NCBI GenBank assembly: GCA_036346255.1
Contig: CM070633.1
Location: forward strand, 10,354,001 to 10,418,000
Length of the DNA: 64,000 nt
DNA from: Ampelocalamus luodianensis
Lineage: Eukaryota > Streptophyta > Magnoliopsida > Poales > Poaceae
Direction: 5' to 3'
Both the position numbers and the translations under genes were made by a program. The notes beneath the pieces are model-generated. The model saw nothing but the letters and a program-made list of their open reading frames with translations, searched no databases and had not been told where the DNA came from. Below are positions 10,597 through 23,050 of the stretch, one piece after another; positions within the stretch are counted from its first letter, which is position 1, and each line of letters begins with the position of its first letter.

Positions 10597-13500
10597 TGTG
10601 AGGACCCGGAATATTTAACTAGTAACACTTAACCTCCAAATGGTTCTAGCATTACTAATTAAACATTCTAAGCCTCGATGGACATATGCTTCCCAGAATT
10701 GCAGCACATGCACATCATCACAAAATTATACATCATTTCCATACAATATTAATACTAATTTTCAACAACGACATACATAAAGTAAAGTTATTACAAAAGA
10801 GCCGACCAGCCAAATAACCAATATACAAGAATGACAGCGGAAGAAAAAGGTGTCATAAGATGGCTAGAACAAAAGTCGACCGGTTAGCCACACAACCCAC
10901 AAGGCAACCGACCGGGCCGCCAAGCTAGTCGCCCCGCAAGCTACCACAACACAGCTCACAAAAGTGAGGCCCTTCAAGCTCACCTTCTTCCTCTGCAACA
11001 ATTTATATTTAAGCAAGAACAATGAGTACACAAAGTACTCGCAAGACTGACGTGTGGAATAGCAGACCTATTCATATGCTACATGCAGGCTTATTTAAGT
11101 GGAGGTTATATGTCTCATTTTGCACGAAGCCAACTTTATTTGCAATTGTAATACATTTAAAAGCAAGTTTGCAAATCTGTTTTGATGTTGAATATAACAG
11201 CGAATTAATAATAAATACAAGCAACCACCTGGAAGTGACTATCCCGATAGCCACCACACATAGCACGAATCCCAGATTCGTACCACCCATCAAGTTTTAA
11301 TTAAAAGGTTGTAGTCTAACTCTTGAAAGACCTTGCCAAGCGTGTCCATAACCTAGGACGAGGCTATCCGAATAGTTTTAACCCTGTAGGGGTGTACCAA
11401 TGTACCCACACTCCAGACCGCCTTTAAGCCACAAAGCATACTTTCGAAGGTATGCCGGCACGGCTAAGTCCTACGAGACATTTTCCAATATTGTGTATCA
11501 ACCACGAGCCACTCGTATGGATAGAAACCCATATACTTACATTGCAAGCCGAAAGACAACAAATCCCATCATGGGTGAAGTCTTTCGGACACTACAATGC
11601 TCCCAACACCATCCCTCCTGCGACCCGAAGCTAATACACACCAAAGTACTAAGTCAAGAGAGGTCCCATACCCTCTAGTGTGGTTAGCACGCTAAAATGT
11701 TTGGTTTAGTGTAACAAGATGTTCGGTCCTTGTTGACCCAGGCACCATTCCAGTCACACCCAAAATCACACCATCTTACCATTGTGCCCAAGTCTAAATC
11801 ATTTTATTTTCAGGTTTTAGTTTTCATCAGTAGACATGGCACAAGGCTGAAATCATAAATCATAATAAGTTTTATGTGATCAAGGTTATCGACAAGTCGA
11901 TAACCGCTCATTTCTACCGGAAACTAAGCATGGCTAAGCAAGTAATTCGCAAACTACTAAGTGACAAGAGCTCATCCACGAGCTCTAATCACAGCAATAA
12001 CCTAGGCTCACGGTAGTAGAGAATAATCATTTGCCTAAGGAAATGCATCTACTAGGTCAACTAACGACAATAGTTAAACACAAACTAGCAATGCATACAT
12101 AAAATTTGCAAACAACATAAATACTTGAAAATACAGGGATTAACATGATCAAACTGCTTGCCTTGCTGCAATTGTTCTTGCTGCAGAGGAGGATCCTCAG
12201 GTTCAATATATTCTTCGAAACCTAACGCGAAAATACGATAAAACTAATAAGAACGAAGAACACCAAATAAAACTCAACAGCAAATACATCCAAATCTAAT
12301 GAAACTTATACAGCAGCTAGGGAATGATTTTAGACAATTTTAGGAACAAGAATCATGCAATTTGGATTTAGGATGCAAAAGTTACAGCCAAAATACACTT
12401 TCTCAGCCTATTAAATCACTAAATTAATTATTGGTACTGTTCATGGTGAAATTTTCTAGAATGATCTAAGCTCTGAAATTTTTATAGCAAGTAGATTATG
12501 ACATCCTAATGACAGCAAAGTTGAGTTTACTAAATTTGGAGTTATAATGATTTACTTATGATTTTTCTAAGTTGTAAATCTAGCACAAGTTACTTCACAG
12601 AAATATAACCATGTTCAAAACCTATTTCATATTAAAGTATGCTAACAGAGGGATTTTCTAACATCGATTTTATATATTTTGGATTTACAGGGAATTACTG
12701 GTGTCTTTTACAACATTAACTGAATTTTTAAATGCTACCAATAAGGTTAAATCTATTAACATATTTTTCTGGTACTGATTTAGGCCTACAACCATTTTTA
12801 GATTAAAGTTTAGTAATTAACAAAATTAACAAAGTTGAAACCATTCAATTTGCAAATATACAGAAAAAGATATGCATTTTACAAGTTCAATCCTACTTTT
12901 GGGATATTCTAAATTAACAGAAAATCAAGTTATTTGAGTTACACAATTTTCTGTGACAGAAACATGGCCAAATGCATTTTTATATTAAACTACAGAGGCA
13001 TAGAAATTTATTACAGCTGGAAACATCTAAAAGGGAGTTAAAATGATTTAGTTATGAATTTCTAAAGTTTTGATACAATTTTCAGTTGACAAATAATTAC
13101 TTGCAGAAATGAAATCCAACTCAAACGAAATAAATGACGTGGACGCTCGAGAGACCTTGATTTAACATCCTACGGCCCACGCGCGCTGGGAACAGCGCAC
13201 GCGCGCGATCTCTAAAAGGAACCCACCGTTGGATCAAGATCCAACGGCTGACGAGGAAGGATGCAACCGGACGGTGCGGTTGCCTCGACCAACCACGACC
13301 GCAGATCTAAAGATGAATGGCTCTGAGCACATCTCTAATCGGAGAGTCCGATTGCACACTCGATCTCAGCCGCAGATCGTGAGGTGGACGGTCCAGAATG
13401 AAGAGGGGAACCGGATGGTCCGAATGTTTTCCAGATCTGGGCCGTTGATCACGAGATCGACGGCAGACTTAGATCGAAGTGCAATCTGGAGCGCTGACAC

Positions 13501-14840
13501 GTGGGGCCACATGTCAGTGACTGCGAGTCACAAACACGGGTTCTAACACACGTGCACAGGGCTCGGGGCCCACATGGCAGCGAGACACAAGAATATTTTA
13601 GGACAATAAATTAACTACTAATGACCAATGATTAGTAATTAATGTGTCCTAACAATTTACACAGAGGTGGACTTAGGGACTGAGGGCCCACCTGGTAGTG
13701 GCACAGGCTGGCGGCTTCGGACACATTTATTGCTAACAATGATTAGCAATAAATAAACCCAAAATCAGCCCTAACGACTTCTGGTTTTTGGTTTTAAGCT
13801 TACGGGCCCACCTGGCAGTGGCACAGGGGACACGGCTTAAGACACCATTAATACTTCTCATGATTGGCAATGATTAAGCATTAACTGTGTCCTAATGAAA
13901 TGACGAAAACGGGAGCTTACGCCCGGCAAAACCCCGAGCGAGAACAGCGGCTTGCCGCCGGCGACTCCGGTCGCGGCGGCGCCCACAAAATACCAAAATA
14001 GGTTCGCAATAGTGTTGCGGACCCAGTGGTGATGACCTCGCCGGCAGTGGAGGTCTAGAACGCCGGCGAGCCGGAAAATGGAGATGGGAACATGCACTGC
14101 CAAAAATGAAAACGGCAAAAAGCTCCGTTGCAGGCCACGAAAGCGAGTGCCAACATTTCTAGGGACTAATAAGAAGCTACCTCAGCCAAGATGAGCTTCA
14201 AAAGATGGCCGGAGAAGCTTGAACACGATGGAGTTCACCGGAGTCGAGGAAGATGAAAAAGAAAATGACAACCTGAGCAAAATGAACACCAATGGGTGAT
14301 CAAAATAGCTTCATTAAGGTTCCCATAAGCTCCACAAGTAAGTAATTGCAAAAAGAACCACTTACCGAAGTTGGAGAAGAAAGGGGTGAAATCGGCCGAA
14401 AATCTCCAAACTTAAAATTGAGTGATTCCTGTGAATGCAACCCAAAATTAAGTTAGGGGAAATGTAAAGGAAGTTGAGGAGCTCAAAGGGTACAAGAAAT
14501 ATCAAGATGAACCATGGACACCAAGATCACCAATGGAGCTCCTCGGGTCAACAATGGTGTTTTGAGGATTTGAAGTGGTTTTGAGCTCACACACAGAGAA
14601 AAGCTAGGGGTTGTGTAAAGGAACACCAGGAGGAACCAAGGGGCTATTTATAGAGGGAGAATTAGGGTTTTGAGCAAGAACACGAGTCCATGGTGGGCTC
14701 GGTTCAAGCCTCGGCCCTGGACCAAGGAGATGATGGGAGCAAGTGAGAATGGTGACAATGGAGGAGAAAGCCTGATGCGCATTTAATGCCCCGCAGAGAG
14801 ACGTTGACGAGAGCAAGCTCGAAAAGACAATGCGAAGCTG

Positions 14841-14877
<37 letters not shown>

Positions 14878-15698
14878 ATTGCCTGCATGCGCCGCACGGC
14901 CAACCCAAGGAAGAAGAACAGAGAAGACAAGCCACGACCGTTGGATTTGAGATGGACGATCACGATTTAACAAGCTCTCCGGAAGGTTCGGATGATCTCA
15001 GAAATCTAGACGGTTGGATTGAGATCCAACGGTCCAAATTGAATAGTGCATCCGCACGGTCCGAATGCTCACGCGAACGTGGGTCGAGCGATTAAGATCC
15101 AACGCGCGCTTAAAAACGAGGCTCGGTGCAGTTAGTGGGTTCGACCGAGTCAAGTGGCTCGAGCTCGAGCCTGACTCGAACCCAAGGAACAGTGAACCAG
15201 GTTTTAGATTTTAAATAGACAGAGGATTTTGAGGATTTATTAGAGGTAGCAAAATAACTCCAAAAATTCTGAAATTTTTACAGGATCTTGCTGACTTCGA
15301 TATTGACCGTGTGTAAAATTTTCAGAGATTTTTATGTATTGCATTTTTCTCCAAAATTTCTACAAGGTATTGGTTCAAGGTTTGACTGAAGGTCAAACAG
15401 GTTTGATTGCCTTCTAAAAATATTCAAACAATTTCTGAAAATTGTGAAATTTTTCAGAGGAGCCACATACCATCCCAAGAACTTAGAAAAAAATATTTCT
15501 AAGAGATGATCAAAAGATTTGACAAGATTGTTTTTAAATGATCAAGATTTGGATCAAATGACTTGTGACTTTGTATTTCCATAACTCTTGTACAAGAATT
15601 GTTTAGTACATACAGGAAATACATGATGTAAGAAAAAGTTTTAATTTCTACTCATTTTCTTACATTTGAAACATAAGTCTGAAACTTGGGATGTTACA
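10597..15698 (-). mobile_element. Solo LTR, 5.1 kb, Ty3/gypsy (giant-LTR family)
   Basis: On the minus strand it starts TGTAACATCCCAAG and ends GGGTCCTCACA. It is flanked by a perfect 5-bp target duplication ATGAA (10592-10596 and 15699-15703). No gag or pol coding and no second LTR edge is seen inside, so it is a solo LTR left by unequal recombination. It contains the ATTCGAATAG-like block typical of this group near 11360 (ATCCGAATAG). It splits the CACTA sub-terminal array. Confidence 0.88.
14842..14874. repeat. (CT)n microsatellite
   Basis: About 16 uninterrupted CT repeats inside the solo LTR. Confidence 0.95.
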
Positions 15699-16047
15699 AT
15701 GAACCGCCTGTGATATCCATATATCACAGACGGTTCATAATTAGCGCCGTCTGTGATATATGGATATCACAGACGGTTCATAATTATCATCGTCTGTGAT
15801 ATTTGGATATCACAGACGGTGCTAATTATGAACCGTCTGTGATATGTGGATATTACAGACGGTTGGTAACTAGAACCGTCTGTGATATATGAATATTACA
15901 GACGGTTGTTAATTAGAACCTTCTGTGTTGTGACTTATCACAGACGGTTTTTTAACCGTCTGTGATAACCGCCAGTTATCAGAGACGTATAAAAACACAT
16001 ACGGTTCCGAACCGTCTGTGATTACGGTTCCGAACTGTCTGTGATAA
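15699..16047. repeat. Sub-terminal palindrome array C, right piece
   Basis: Dense inverted pairs of ATCACAGACGGTT / AACCGTCTGTGAT separated by AT-rich loops such as CATAATTAGC, running up to the CACTA terminus. This is the canonical sub-terminal repeat zone. Confidence 0.92.
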
Positions 16048-16064
16048 CATTTTCTGTAGTAGTG
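16048..16064 (-). repeat. CACTA terminal inverted repeat
   Basis: CACTACTACAGAAAATG read from 16064 on the minus strand. This is the hallmark CACTA end and fixes the right border of the element. Confidence 0.92.
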
Positions 16065-16668
16065 ACATGACTAGATAGAACCCCTCCAATGTACTGTATC
16101 TATCATCTGATCCATCTAATTAATACTACATTATTCTATTTATTTCCTCCCATTCCTTACCCACGTTATCTCTTTCTCCTCCCATCCCCACGTTCTCTCC
16201 TTCTCACCGGCCAACACCGCTCCGCCGCCTCCCTCGTCCTCATCCCTGCCATCCCCGAGCTCTGCCACCCCCATCCAACGCAGCCCTAACATCCTCATCC
16301 CCGTCGCCTCACCTGTCATCCTCCGCGTGTCCCCGAGTGCCACCATGTCCTCGCCTTCTTCCGCTATCCCCTCTGTCGCTGTCATCCACAGAAGCCTTTG
16401 AGTCGGTGCTGCCCAGATCCCGTTGAATTCGGCCTAGATCTAGCCGGTGAGAGCAGCGACGCAGAGGTGGGCAGTGCATGGTGACGAGTGATGCGGAGAA
16501 GGGCGATGGCAAAAGGATTTGACAACGACGGGCGACGCAATGGCAACATGGGCAGCGGCGGTGGCTGATGGACAACTATGGGCCAATGCGACCGCGACTT
16601 GGCTGGTACGACAGCGGCTGATGGATGGTGGACGGCTCACATGGCAATGACGAGTGTGGTGGCACAGT
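16065..16668. repeat. Dispersed repeat, copy 1 (left flank of MULE-1)
   Basis: From about 16130 this matches 39110-39597 closely: both share TTATTTCCTCCCATTCC, CTCACCGGCCAAC, GTGTCCCCGAGTGCCACC and TTGGCTGGTACGACGGCGG-like blocks in the same order. Neither copy has a convincing gene. It could be a non-autonomous DNA element or a gene-fragment carrier. MULE-1 inserted at or near its end. Confidence 0.7.
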
Positions 16669-16677
16669 CTAATGCGG
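16669..16677. repeat. 9-bp target site duplication of MULE-1, left copy
   Basis: CTAATGCGG, identical to 30734-30742. Nine bases is the typical Mutator duplication length. Confidence 0.85.
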
Positions 16678-17300
16678 GAAATTTTTACTGTTTTGGCCCC
16701 GTAGCATAATTTATTTTCAAAAGTAGCTCCATTCGGAAGTAATTAGCGGAAATAGCCTGTGAACAGTATACGTGCCGCGGCTAACGGGCGCGGGAGGGGC
16801 ATACCCTAAGATGGGAGCGGCAGGGACCGCCCCGATACCAGCGCGTTCATCGCCTCCCGCCCCGGCCAACCCCGCGGCGCCACCTCCGCCCCGGCCCCGC
16901 CCGCCACCTCACCTCTCTCCTCTCACCTCTCCTGGCCGCACGCCCCCCATGCGGCCCACCCCATGCCGCACGCCCCCCATGCGGCGGCGCACCCATGCCG
17001 CACGCCCCCCATGCGGCGGGCCCCCATGCCGCACGCCCCCCATGCGGCGGCGTATAAAAATTGTTAGGCCCCATGCGTACTATTTGCATGCCGCATGGCC
17101 ACCATGCGCACCATAAATAGTAAGTTGTTAGGTTAGTTAATTATAATTAGTAGTTAGTTTAGTTAATTAGTATGGATAGATTTCGAAAATTTTAAAATAT
17201 ATTAAATGATTTTAAAAAATTATGAAATTTTTTTGTGTAGCATTCTACTACCATTTACTTATTTCTATAAATTTTTTATAATTTTATTCGTTCAATTATG
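16678..17300 (+). repeat. MULE-1 left terminal inverted repeat
   Basis: Pairs with the reverse complement of 30030-30733. It is strong over the first ~430 bp (TAATTTATTTTCAAAAGTAG, then CACCTCCGCCCCGGCCCCGC, then GCACGCCCCCCATGCGG units). It is weaker but still visible over the AT-rich part to about 17300 (GTTAGTTAATTA and GATTTTAAAAAATTA blocks). The inner border is uncertain. Confidence 0.85.
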
Positions 17301-17634
17301 TTTTCGCTAATTAGTATGACTGTATCCTTAGTAACATTTATTGATTGATCAAGGATTTAAACCAGCCCTCAAGCACAGTGTTGATTTTACAAAGCTTTGA
17401 ACAAGGTCCTTCCTCGTTTCACACCGATTCACACCAGCTATTGATTGTTTGAGCCAGGCCCTCCCTCCACCCGGCCATGTGTTGATTGTTTGAGCCAGAC
17501 CCTCCCTCCACCTCGCCATGTGTTGATTCTCCGAAGACGAAGCAGGCAGGCCCTCCCTGCATTTGCACCGAAAGCAGCGATGTCACTTCCCTACATTTAT
17601 GGCTTAATTTGCGGGGCGCGGGATAAAGATTCGC
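17301..17634. other. Inner arm of MULE-1, no gene seen
   Basis: Contains a short tandem duplication around 17440-17525 (TTGATTGTTTGAGCCAG ... CCCTCCCTCCAC repeated). Likely upstream sequence of the PMD gene. Confidence 0.4.
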
Positions 17635-17640
17635 TATAAA
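17635..17640 (+). promoter_or_regulatory. TATA box of the left PMD gene
   Basis: TATAAA about 240 bp before the start codon. A likely leader intron ends at TTATTGCAG just before ATG 17877. Confidence 0.5.
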
Positions 17641-17876
17641 TTGGAGAGAGCTTCATTTCATATGTCAGTCAGTCACTTGTTCATTTCAGTGAGCTCGCGG
17701 GAGAGTGCAGAAGGGCAGAGCACACAAATTTCATATCGCAGTGATCCCGCGGCAGAGCAGAGAAGGGAGCAGAGCAGAGAAGTTGAAGTTCATTTCATTT
17801 CGACTATATTTTTAGCTAATTTTAGCAATGTGATTAGGGTGTAATTAGATGAATTTTAGTTTGTTATTGCAGTAAC

Positions 17877-20333
17877 ATGAAGTTCTCACTAATGTTCTTT
17901 ATCCATGTGTTGGTAGGCATGTGTCTACCGGAGCTACTAGACCAATTCTACGATGAGGACCACGGTGCAAGTGTGGCTCACCGCCGACGGATGGCCCTCC
18001 GCCCGACACTCGGGCGGGAGGGATCGTGGGCGCTGGACAGCGTTACACCGATCCTCGGAGACGGGCTTGTTGCCCTTTGCGAGGATGGTCTCCGTTGACC
18101 GCGGGTTCACCCTAGACGGCAGCTTGCTGTCCGCACTTGTTGACAGGTGGAGGCCCGAGACACACACCTTCCACTTTCGGTGGGGTGAGATGACAGTCAC
18201 CCTACAGGATGTGTCGGTGTTGACTGGTCTCCCGATCCGGGGTGTGCCGCTTGTTCCGGACCCTCGGAGTGGGACTGGAAGGCCAGGCTTGAGCAGCGCT
18301 TTGGCCAATCTCTCCCGGAGGGTGCACGTGGTGTCCCCCGGGCATGGCTGAGGCAGTTTAGGAATTGCCCGCAGGGTGCACCTGACGAGGTCGTTAGGAC
18401 GTACCTCATTGCTTACCTTCTCCAGCTCTTTGGTTGGGTCATGTTTCCAACCACAAAGGCGATATTATGAACCCCGCCTTCATCCAAATCGCGAATCTTT
18501 GGTTGACGCGGTGGGCCGATGCCTCGATCGGTGGGATCACCGCCCTTGCGCCACATACAGGGGTTGTGTGACGCCGCGCGTAGCACCGCCTAACAACACG
18601 GCCATCCGCTACGTGCTCCTGCGGTGTGGAGTTGGGAGCACTTGCTGGGCGATCGACCATCGAGAGCGCGCACTCCGCACACTATAGACGGACCCGGCCC
18701 ACATGACCCCATAGACGCGCCGACCATGGGCTTACGGTGGACTGCTGCCCGTTTGCGCTGGGCCAGCGCAAGACCGGCGAGGTGCTACTCGTTGTACCAC
18801 AACGAGTTCGAGTTGTTGCACGAGAGCGACATCATCTGGTGTCCATGGCATCCTACTTTCCTGCTCGATATAGCGCCGCACGGGATATCCCTGCAATGCA
18901 TCCAGGACATACCACTGTGGAAGACGACCTGTCACCTGGTATTCTCGCATATGGTGGAGCCTTACGCGCCGCAGCGCGTAATGCGACAGTTTGGTGTGTA
19001 CCAGATCGTGCCCCCCCCGGACTGCAGGCCCCTGGATCGAGCCGTACACACGTGAGTCAAACTTAATTCGACTATTGTTTGCAGTCCTTACGTCTTATTT
19101 TCTAACATTAATCTCTTCGGAAATGCAGGCAAACAAGGTGGGGTGGGCAGATTAGGGACTGGCCATTGCAGCGGCAGCAGCGGATTTCGGCATGGATGAA
19201 CGCGGCCCATGTGGATGTCTGGGGTGAGCAGCGTCCGTACGACCGTGAGTCGTACCGTGCGTACATGGAGTGGTACGTGCCACGAACGCGCGCAAGACTG
19301 ACCATTTCTCCTCCGGAGCGCGCAGAGGAGGTGACACGGCCGACGCAGCACCACTAGAGCCTCCGCCGCCACGCATTTATCGTCCGCGCTTCCCGACTTG
19401 ACGGTTGCACGACACCTACCACCTCGGTTCGAAGTTTCATTGAGTCGCACCTTTCATTAATGAACATGTTACGATGTCACTGCGATTAGAGGGGCGCTGC
19501 GCGTCCGAGCGCGCATCGGACGACGCTCAAAGCGGCCAGATAGAACCCTCACCGTATAAAAGTTTTGAAGCACATCTCGCGGAGATGAAGAAAATTGTAA
19601 AGAACTTGAGCCGCGGTCGCTCGAGGGACGACGCCATCAATCGGGGCGTGCTCACCGCCGGGTCACCACGACCTAGGAGTCCGGCAGACGTCATAAGCGT
19701 TCCGGTATGGAAGCATGCATCCAAGCTGGCGCTCCCGTCGGTCATCGCGACCGCACATCCGGGAGGCGGGGTTCTTAGTTTACGCCCGCAGTGTTTACAG
19801 ACTAACATCGTTCCGCCTTGCAGCCTTGATTCCCGTGGGGTGACGGCCAGTTCACGTCGACTGATGATGAGGATACGGGCCTCCCAGCTCGTGCGAGGGA
19901 GCAGTACACAACACTAGGGGACGATCAGTGGCAGCCAGGGTTTCTAGCGTACTCCGGGCAGAGTTCCTCCGGGTTCGGTGCTCCACCGACGCCCGAGCCG
20001 AGCTCCTCCAGTTGGTGCCCCACCAGACGTCGCGAGCCGAGCTCCTCGGGTTGGTGCCCCATCGCACGCCCCAGCGCGAGCTCCTCCGCGCAACCGGAGT
20101 TGGATGCCTCCACCGTGGATGAATTCCTCGGACTTCTCCCCCAAGCTGATCACGACGACATGTACGCCTACCAGGCTCTTCTCCGGAGTCAGCCTACTGG
20201 TCCACCTCCACCTCAACGATCTCCATACCCCCTCCGAACCGACACGCGTTCTCCGGACCGGTGGACGATTCGACGGGTCATGCTCACGCAAAACAAGGCG
20301 CACGCGGACGCAACCGCAGCAGGGAGAGAGTAG
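17877..20333 (+). pseudogene. Plant mobile domain (PMD) gene, left arm of MULE-1
   Basis: Starts MKFSLMFFIHVLVGMCLPEL. PMD proteins (the MAIN/MAIL1 family in plants) are also carried by Gypsy and Mutator elements; their molecular role in transposition is not established. Hallmarks here are SALVDRWRPETHTFHFRWGE and VTLQDVSVLTGLPIRGVP (about 18135-18250). In shifted frames follow YLLQLFGWVMFPTTKGDI, the C-terminal domain ARCYSLYHNEFELLHESDII, and RQFGVYQIVPPP before an intron near 19052. The next exon has RAYMEWYVPRTRARLT. A low-complexity tail ends PYPLRTDTRSPDRW and stops at 20331-20333. Three or more frameshifts break the gene (near 18000, 18290 and 18560), so this copy is probably non-functional. 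It points inwards, mirrored by the copy at 27100-29555. Confidence 0.8.
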
Positions 20334-20818
20334 TGGCTCAGACGAGTGAGCCATATAGTATCGCGTGTTATGCGATTTTGTTTTACTATATTTGTACACA
20401 TATTTTGGTTCCTACGTGTGTACTTGCCACTGTAAAATATAGGAAAATTTCGAAACTTTTTTGTGGAACCTCCCGTGATAGTTTTGTTTGCTTCTTTATT
20501 TTTTGTAGTAATTTGAAATGATGATTGATAAGCATATCGATTTTCAAGCATATTAGACATTTGTCACGCCATTTGGTACGGCGTGACATTGCATAACTCG
20601 TTTTGAAGTTGGGATCATGTTGTTAATGCGAGTTGCGAATTAAAGTAGACTTTATAATAAAGCTTGGGCTTGCACGGCGCAAAGGGTTTGGTTACGTGCA
20701 TAACAAACAACATCATGCACGATGCAACAAACCGACCGACTCCTACGATACATATGCGCCTTTTTGGAATTGAAATAAATTCGACATTCGATGGGCGACT
20801 AGTACGGAATGGCCGGAC
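20334..20818. other. Spacer between two convergent genes
   Basis: AT-rich 3' flank of the PMD gene, then 3' flank of the minus-strand accessory gene. No coding signal or strong repeat seen. Confidence 0.4.
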
Positions 20819-21590
20819 CTACTGCGTGGAGCGGGGCCATTTTCCCTTCTTTGCCCGCTCGTTGTTGGACTCCTCGCAGGCCTCTTTGGCCTTGGCCGCA
20901 AGTTCCCTCTTTTTGTCGCGCTCCGTCTCGCGAGCCTCGCGTTCCCTGCGATTGCATGCCTCGAGATGAGCTTTCGTCTCCCGACGTATACGCTCGTTTA
21001 GCTCGTCGTTGCGCGCTCCTCCTCCGGATCTCGTGTGATCTTTTGTCATTCCACTCGTAGAAGTCGAGTCCACCGGTCATGCGGGTGGATCTCCTGTCGA
21101 TCCACTTGCGGTAGTCACATAGTGCATCCGGGACTACGGTAGATGGGAGAGGTTGTTAGTGCGCACTTTCAAAGAGGAAAGTTACGAAACATATCGTAAC
21201 AGATCTTACCGCCGCCGATAACTTCTCGTGTCGAAACGACGATCGGGATAGTCGAGGAGTAGTTTGTACAACCCGATGAACGCATGCCTAGGCTTAGCGG
21301 ATGCTTGGACTTGAAGAACTTGCACGGGTCCTCGCACCGCCAGAGGGGCGCGTCTCCCCTCGGTGGGTCTTTGCGCGAACGCCGGTTGGAGGGTTGGTGG
21401 GGTTCTTGCTACGCGGGCCTCTTTGGCCTTAGCCTCATTGTGGAGAGCTGCGATCTGGCGTCGATCTCTGCCGGACCGGCCGCAGAGCCCTTGCTTCATC
21501 TTCCATCTCCCAGCCAGCCCTTGCCAGTGCACGCATCTCGTCCCATTGCTTCGTCATCTTGTCCCATTGCTTCTTCTGCCTCTTGTCCAT
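20819..21590 (-). pseudogene. Coiled-coil accessory gene, left arm of MULE-1 (frameshifted)
   Basis: Start MDKRQKKQWDKMTKQWDEM at 21590, about 80 bp below a TATA box. A frameshift near 21480 leads to a frame with HAFIGLYKLLLDYPDRRFDT. After a probable intron (about 21140-21210), an exon reads CDYRKWIDRRSTRMTGGLDF, similar in spacing to the C-terminal half of GRF-type zinc fingers. A second shift leads into a charged coiled coil (ELNERIRRETKAHLEACNRR). It ends KKGKWPRSTQ at the stop 20819-20821. The end is nearly the same as in the right-arm gene (RKGKQPRCTQ), which argues for common origin. No clear CxCG half is found, so the zinc-finger label is tentative. Function unknown. Confidence 0.55.
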
Positions 21591-21668
21591 CTCGGCGTGG
21601 TCAAGGAAGTTGTGCTGTAGTGTTGGGTTTTGTTGTGTATTGTTCTCTCCCAGGTATCCTCCACCCCC

Positions 21669-21676
21669 TTTTATAA
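21669..21676 (-). promoter_or_regulatory. TATA box of the left accessory gene
   Basis: TATAAAAG on the minus strand, 79 bp upstream of the start codon at 21590. Confidence 0.6.
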
Positions 21677-21713
21677 GCAACCTAGTTGGAATGGAATGAT
21701 TTTTTTTATGCAC

Positions 21714-22435
21714 AGTCTTGTCTTGTCATGTCATGTCGATATGGAAAGCTGACAAGGTAGAGTGTTGTCACGTCCGGCTTTGCAGAAAGTAGTCATGTCA
21801 ACGTTTGCAGAGTCATGTCTTTTCGGTACGAAAAGCTGAGGAGGTAGAGTGTTATCATGTCGATCTGAAAAACTGGCAGGGCGGAGTGTTGTCACATCGT
21901 GCTTTGCAGAGAGTAGTCATGTCCACATTTGGAGAGTCGTGCTTACCCTAACTGTAACAGCCCAAATAATTTTAATTAAGATGTCTGTTTCAAATGTATC
22001 ATAACATTAGGTTCACGTTTGAAATGTAATAAAATGTGTACAATTTTAAACTTTTCTTAGATGTTAAGCACCGAAAAGCTACTACAATTGGATGAGAGTT
22101 AGAAAATCTCAGAAGGTGTTGTCCGAAAACAGGAAATATGTTAGGGTCTTCTCATTTTCATATGTTTGTCATGTTAGCTCCAAATTACATGATTCCAATT
22201 TTGTTTGCTTCCTTATAACTTGAAGTTAAATAGAAAAATAATTGTTGGCCATGATGAACCCTACAAAACCAATTTAAAAATTAGTAAAGAAGTGAACTTA
22301 ACACTGTTTCTCAGGAAATGTAGCAAACTTATAAAATGCATATCTTTTTTTCCTATAGATCATTTTTGTATGAATCCAGTTGGAGTAGCTTCCATTGTTA
22401 GTATACGTGCATATCTTTATACATGGCCCCACCGG
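21714..22435. other. Spacer upstream of the MULE-1 transposase region
   Basis: Holds imperfect repeats around 21725-21950 (GTCATGTCNNNNTTTGCAGAG-like units: CTTTGCAGAAAGTAGTCATG and CTTTGCAGAGAGTAGTCATG). An AT-rich part at 21950-22430 begins TGTAACAGCCCAAATAATTT on the minus/plus boundary and resembles a fragment of a gypsy LTR start. No gene. Confidence 0.35.
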
Positions 22436-23035
22436 GCAGTGCGTAGGGAGGACAGGGACCTGCGCGGCGCGGTAGGGACTCGAGGACTGCCCCTCTCGCG
22501 ACGCGGTAGGGAGGACTGCCCCCTCGCGAACGCGTGACGGACCTCACGCGTGCGGACCGCCCCCTCGGCGGACGCGGTGGGACTCGCCCCTCGACGGCGC
22601 GGTAGGGAGGGACTCGACTCGCCTCAGCGAACGCGTAGGGACTGCCCCCGGGCGGGACGCGGTAGGGACTCGCCCCTCGGCGGGCGGTAGGGAGGACTCC
22701 CCTCTAGCGAACGCAGGGGACTGCCCCTCGACGGGCGCGGCAGGAGGGACTCGACCTGCCCTCGCGAAGCGGCGCGGTGAGGGAGGGACTCGCGCCCGGC
22801 GGGCGCGGTAGGGACTCGAGGACCGCCTCTGGCGACGCGGTAGGGAGGACACGCCCCCTCAGCGAACGCGTGAGGACACCGCCCACTCTGGCGAACGCGG
22901 TAGGGACCTGCCCCCTCTGGCGAACGCGGTAGGGACCTGCCCCCTCTGGCGAACGCGGTAGGGAGGGACACGCCCCCTCGCGCGCAACGGCGAGGGACAC
23001 GCCCTCGCGCGGCGTGGTAGGGACTCGCCCCTATG
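22436..23035. repeat. 600-bp GC-rich degenerate tandem array
   Basis: About 20 irregular units built on GCGGTAGGGA(GG)ACT and GCCCCCTC(T/G)GGCGAACGCG, each roughly 25-45 bp. Near-identical units at about 22885-22970 repeat GGCGAACGCGGTAGGGACCT. It ends just before the TATA box of the transposase. Long open frames on its minus strand are composition artefacts. Confidence 0.8.
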
Positions 23036-23042
23036 GTGCGGC

Positions 23043-23050
23043 TATTTAAA
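23043..23050 (+). promoter_or_regulatory. TATA box of the MULE-1 transposase
   Basis: TATTTAAA directly after the GC-rich array. The leader is followed by an intron starting GTAAGTTAATTTG (about 23154) and ending TTTTCGTCAG just before ATG 23230. Confidence 0.6.

Larger units (their letters stand above)
1..16064. mobile_element. CACTA (En/Spm) DNA transposon, right part
   Basis: The element ends at 16064 with a CACTA terminal inverted repeat and has sub-terminal ATCACAGACGGTT palindromes. It contains a TNP2 transposase (minus), a Transposase_24-like/Ulp1 gene (plus) and a small third gene between them. The left terminus is not seen because TNP2 is cut by an LTR that runs off the window. The probable 3-bp target copy on the right is ACA (16065-16067), unverified. 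Without its LTR insertions the visible element is about 9 kb. The many stops and frameshifts in TNP2 suggest this copy is no longer autonomous. Confidence 0.85.

Noticed and set aside
13229..13546. 105-codon frame inside the solo LTR
   Set aside because: Lies in LTR sequence with repeated GATCCAACGG-type words; no domain, no homologous frame kept in the other giant LTRs.
22436..23000. Minus-strand frames of about 100 codons over the GC-rich array
   Set aside because: They are repeats of the same short tandem unit in different frames, with no promoter and no recognisable protein.
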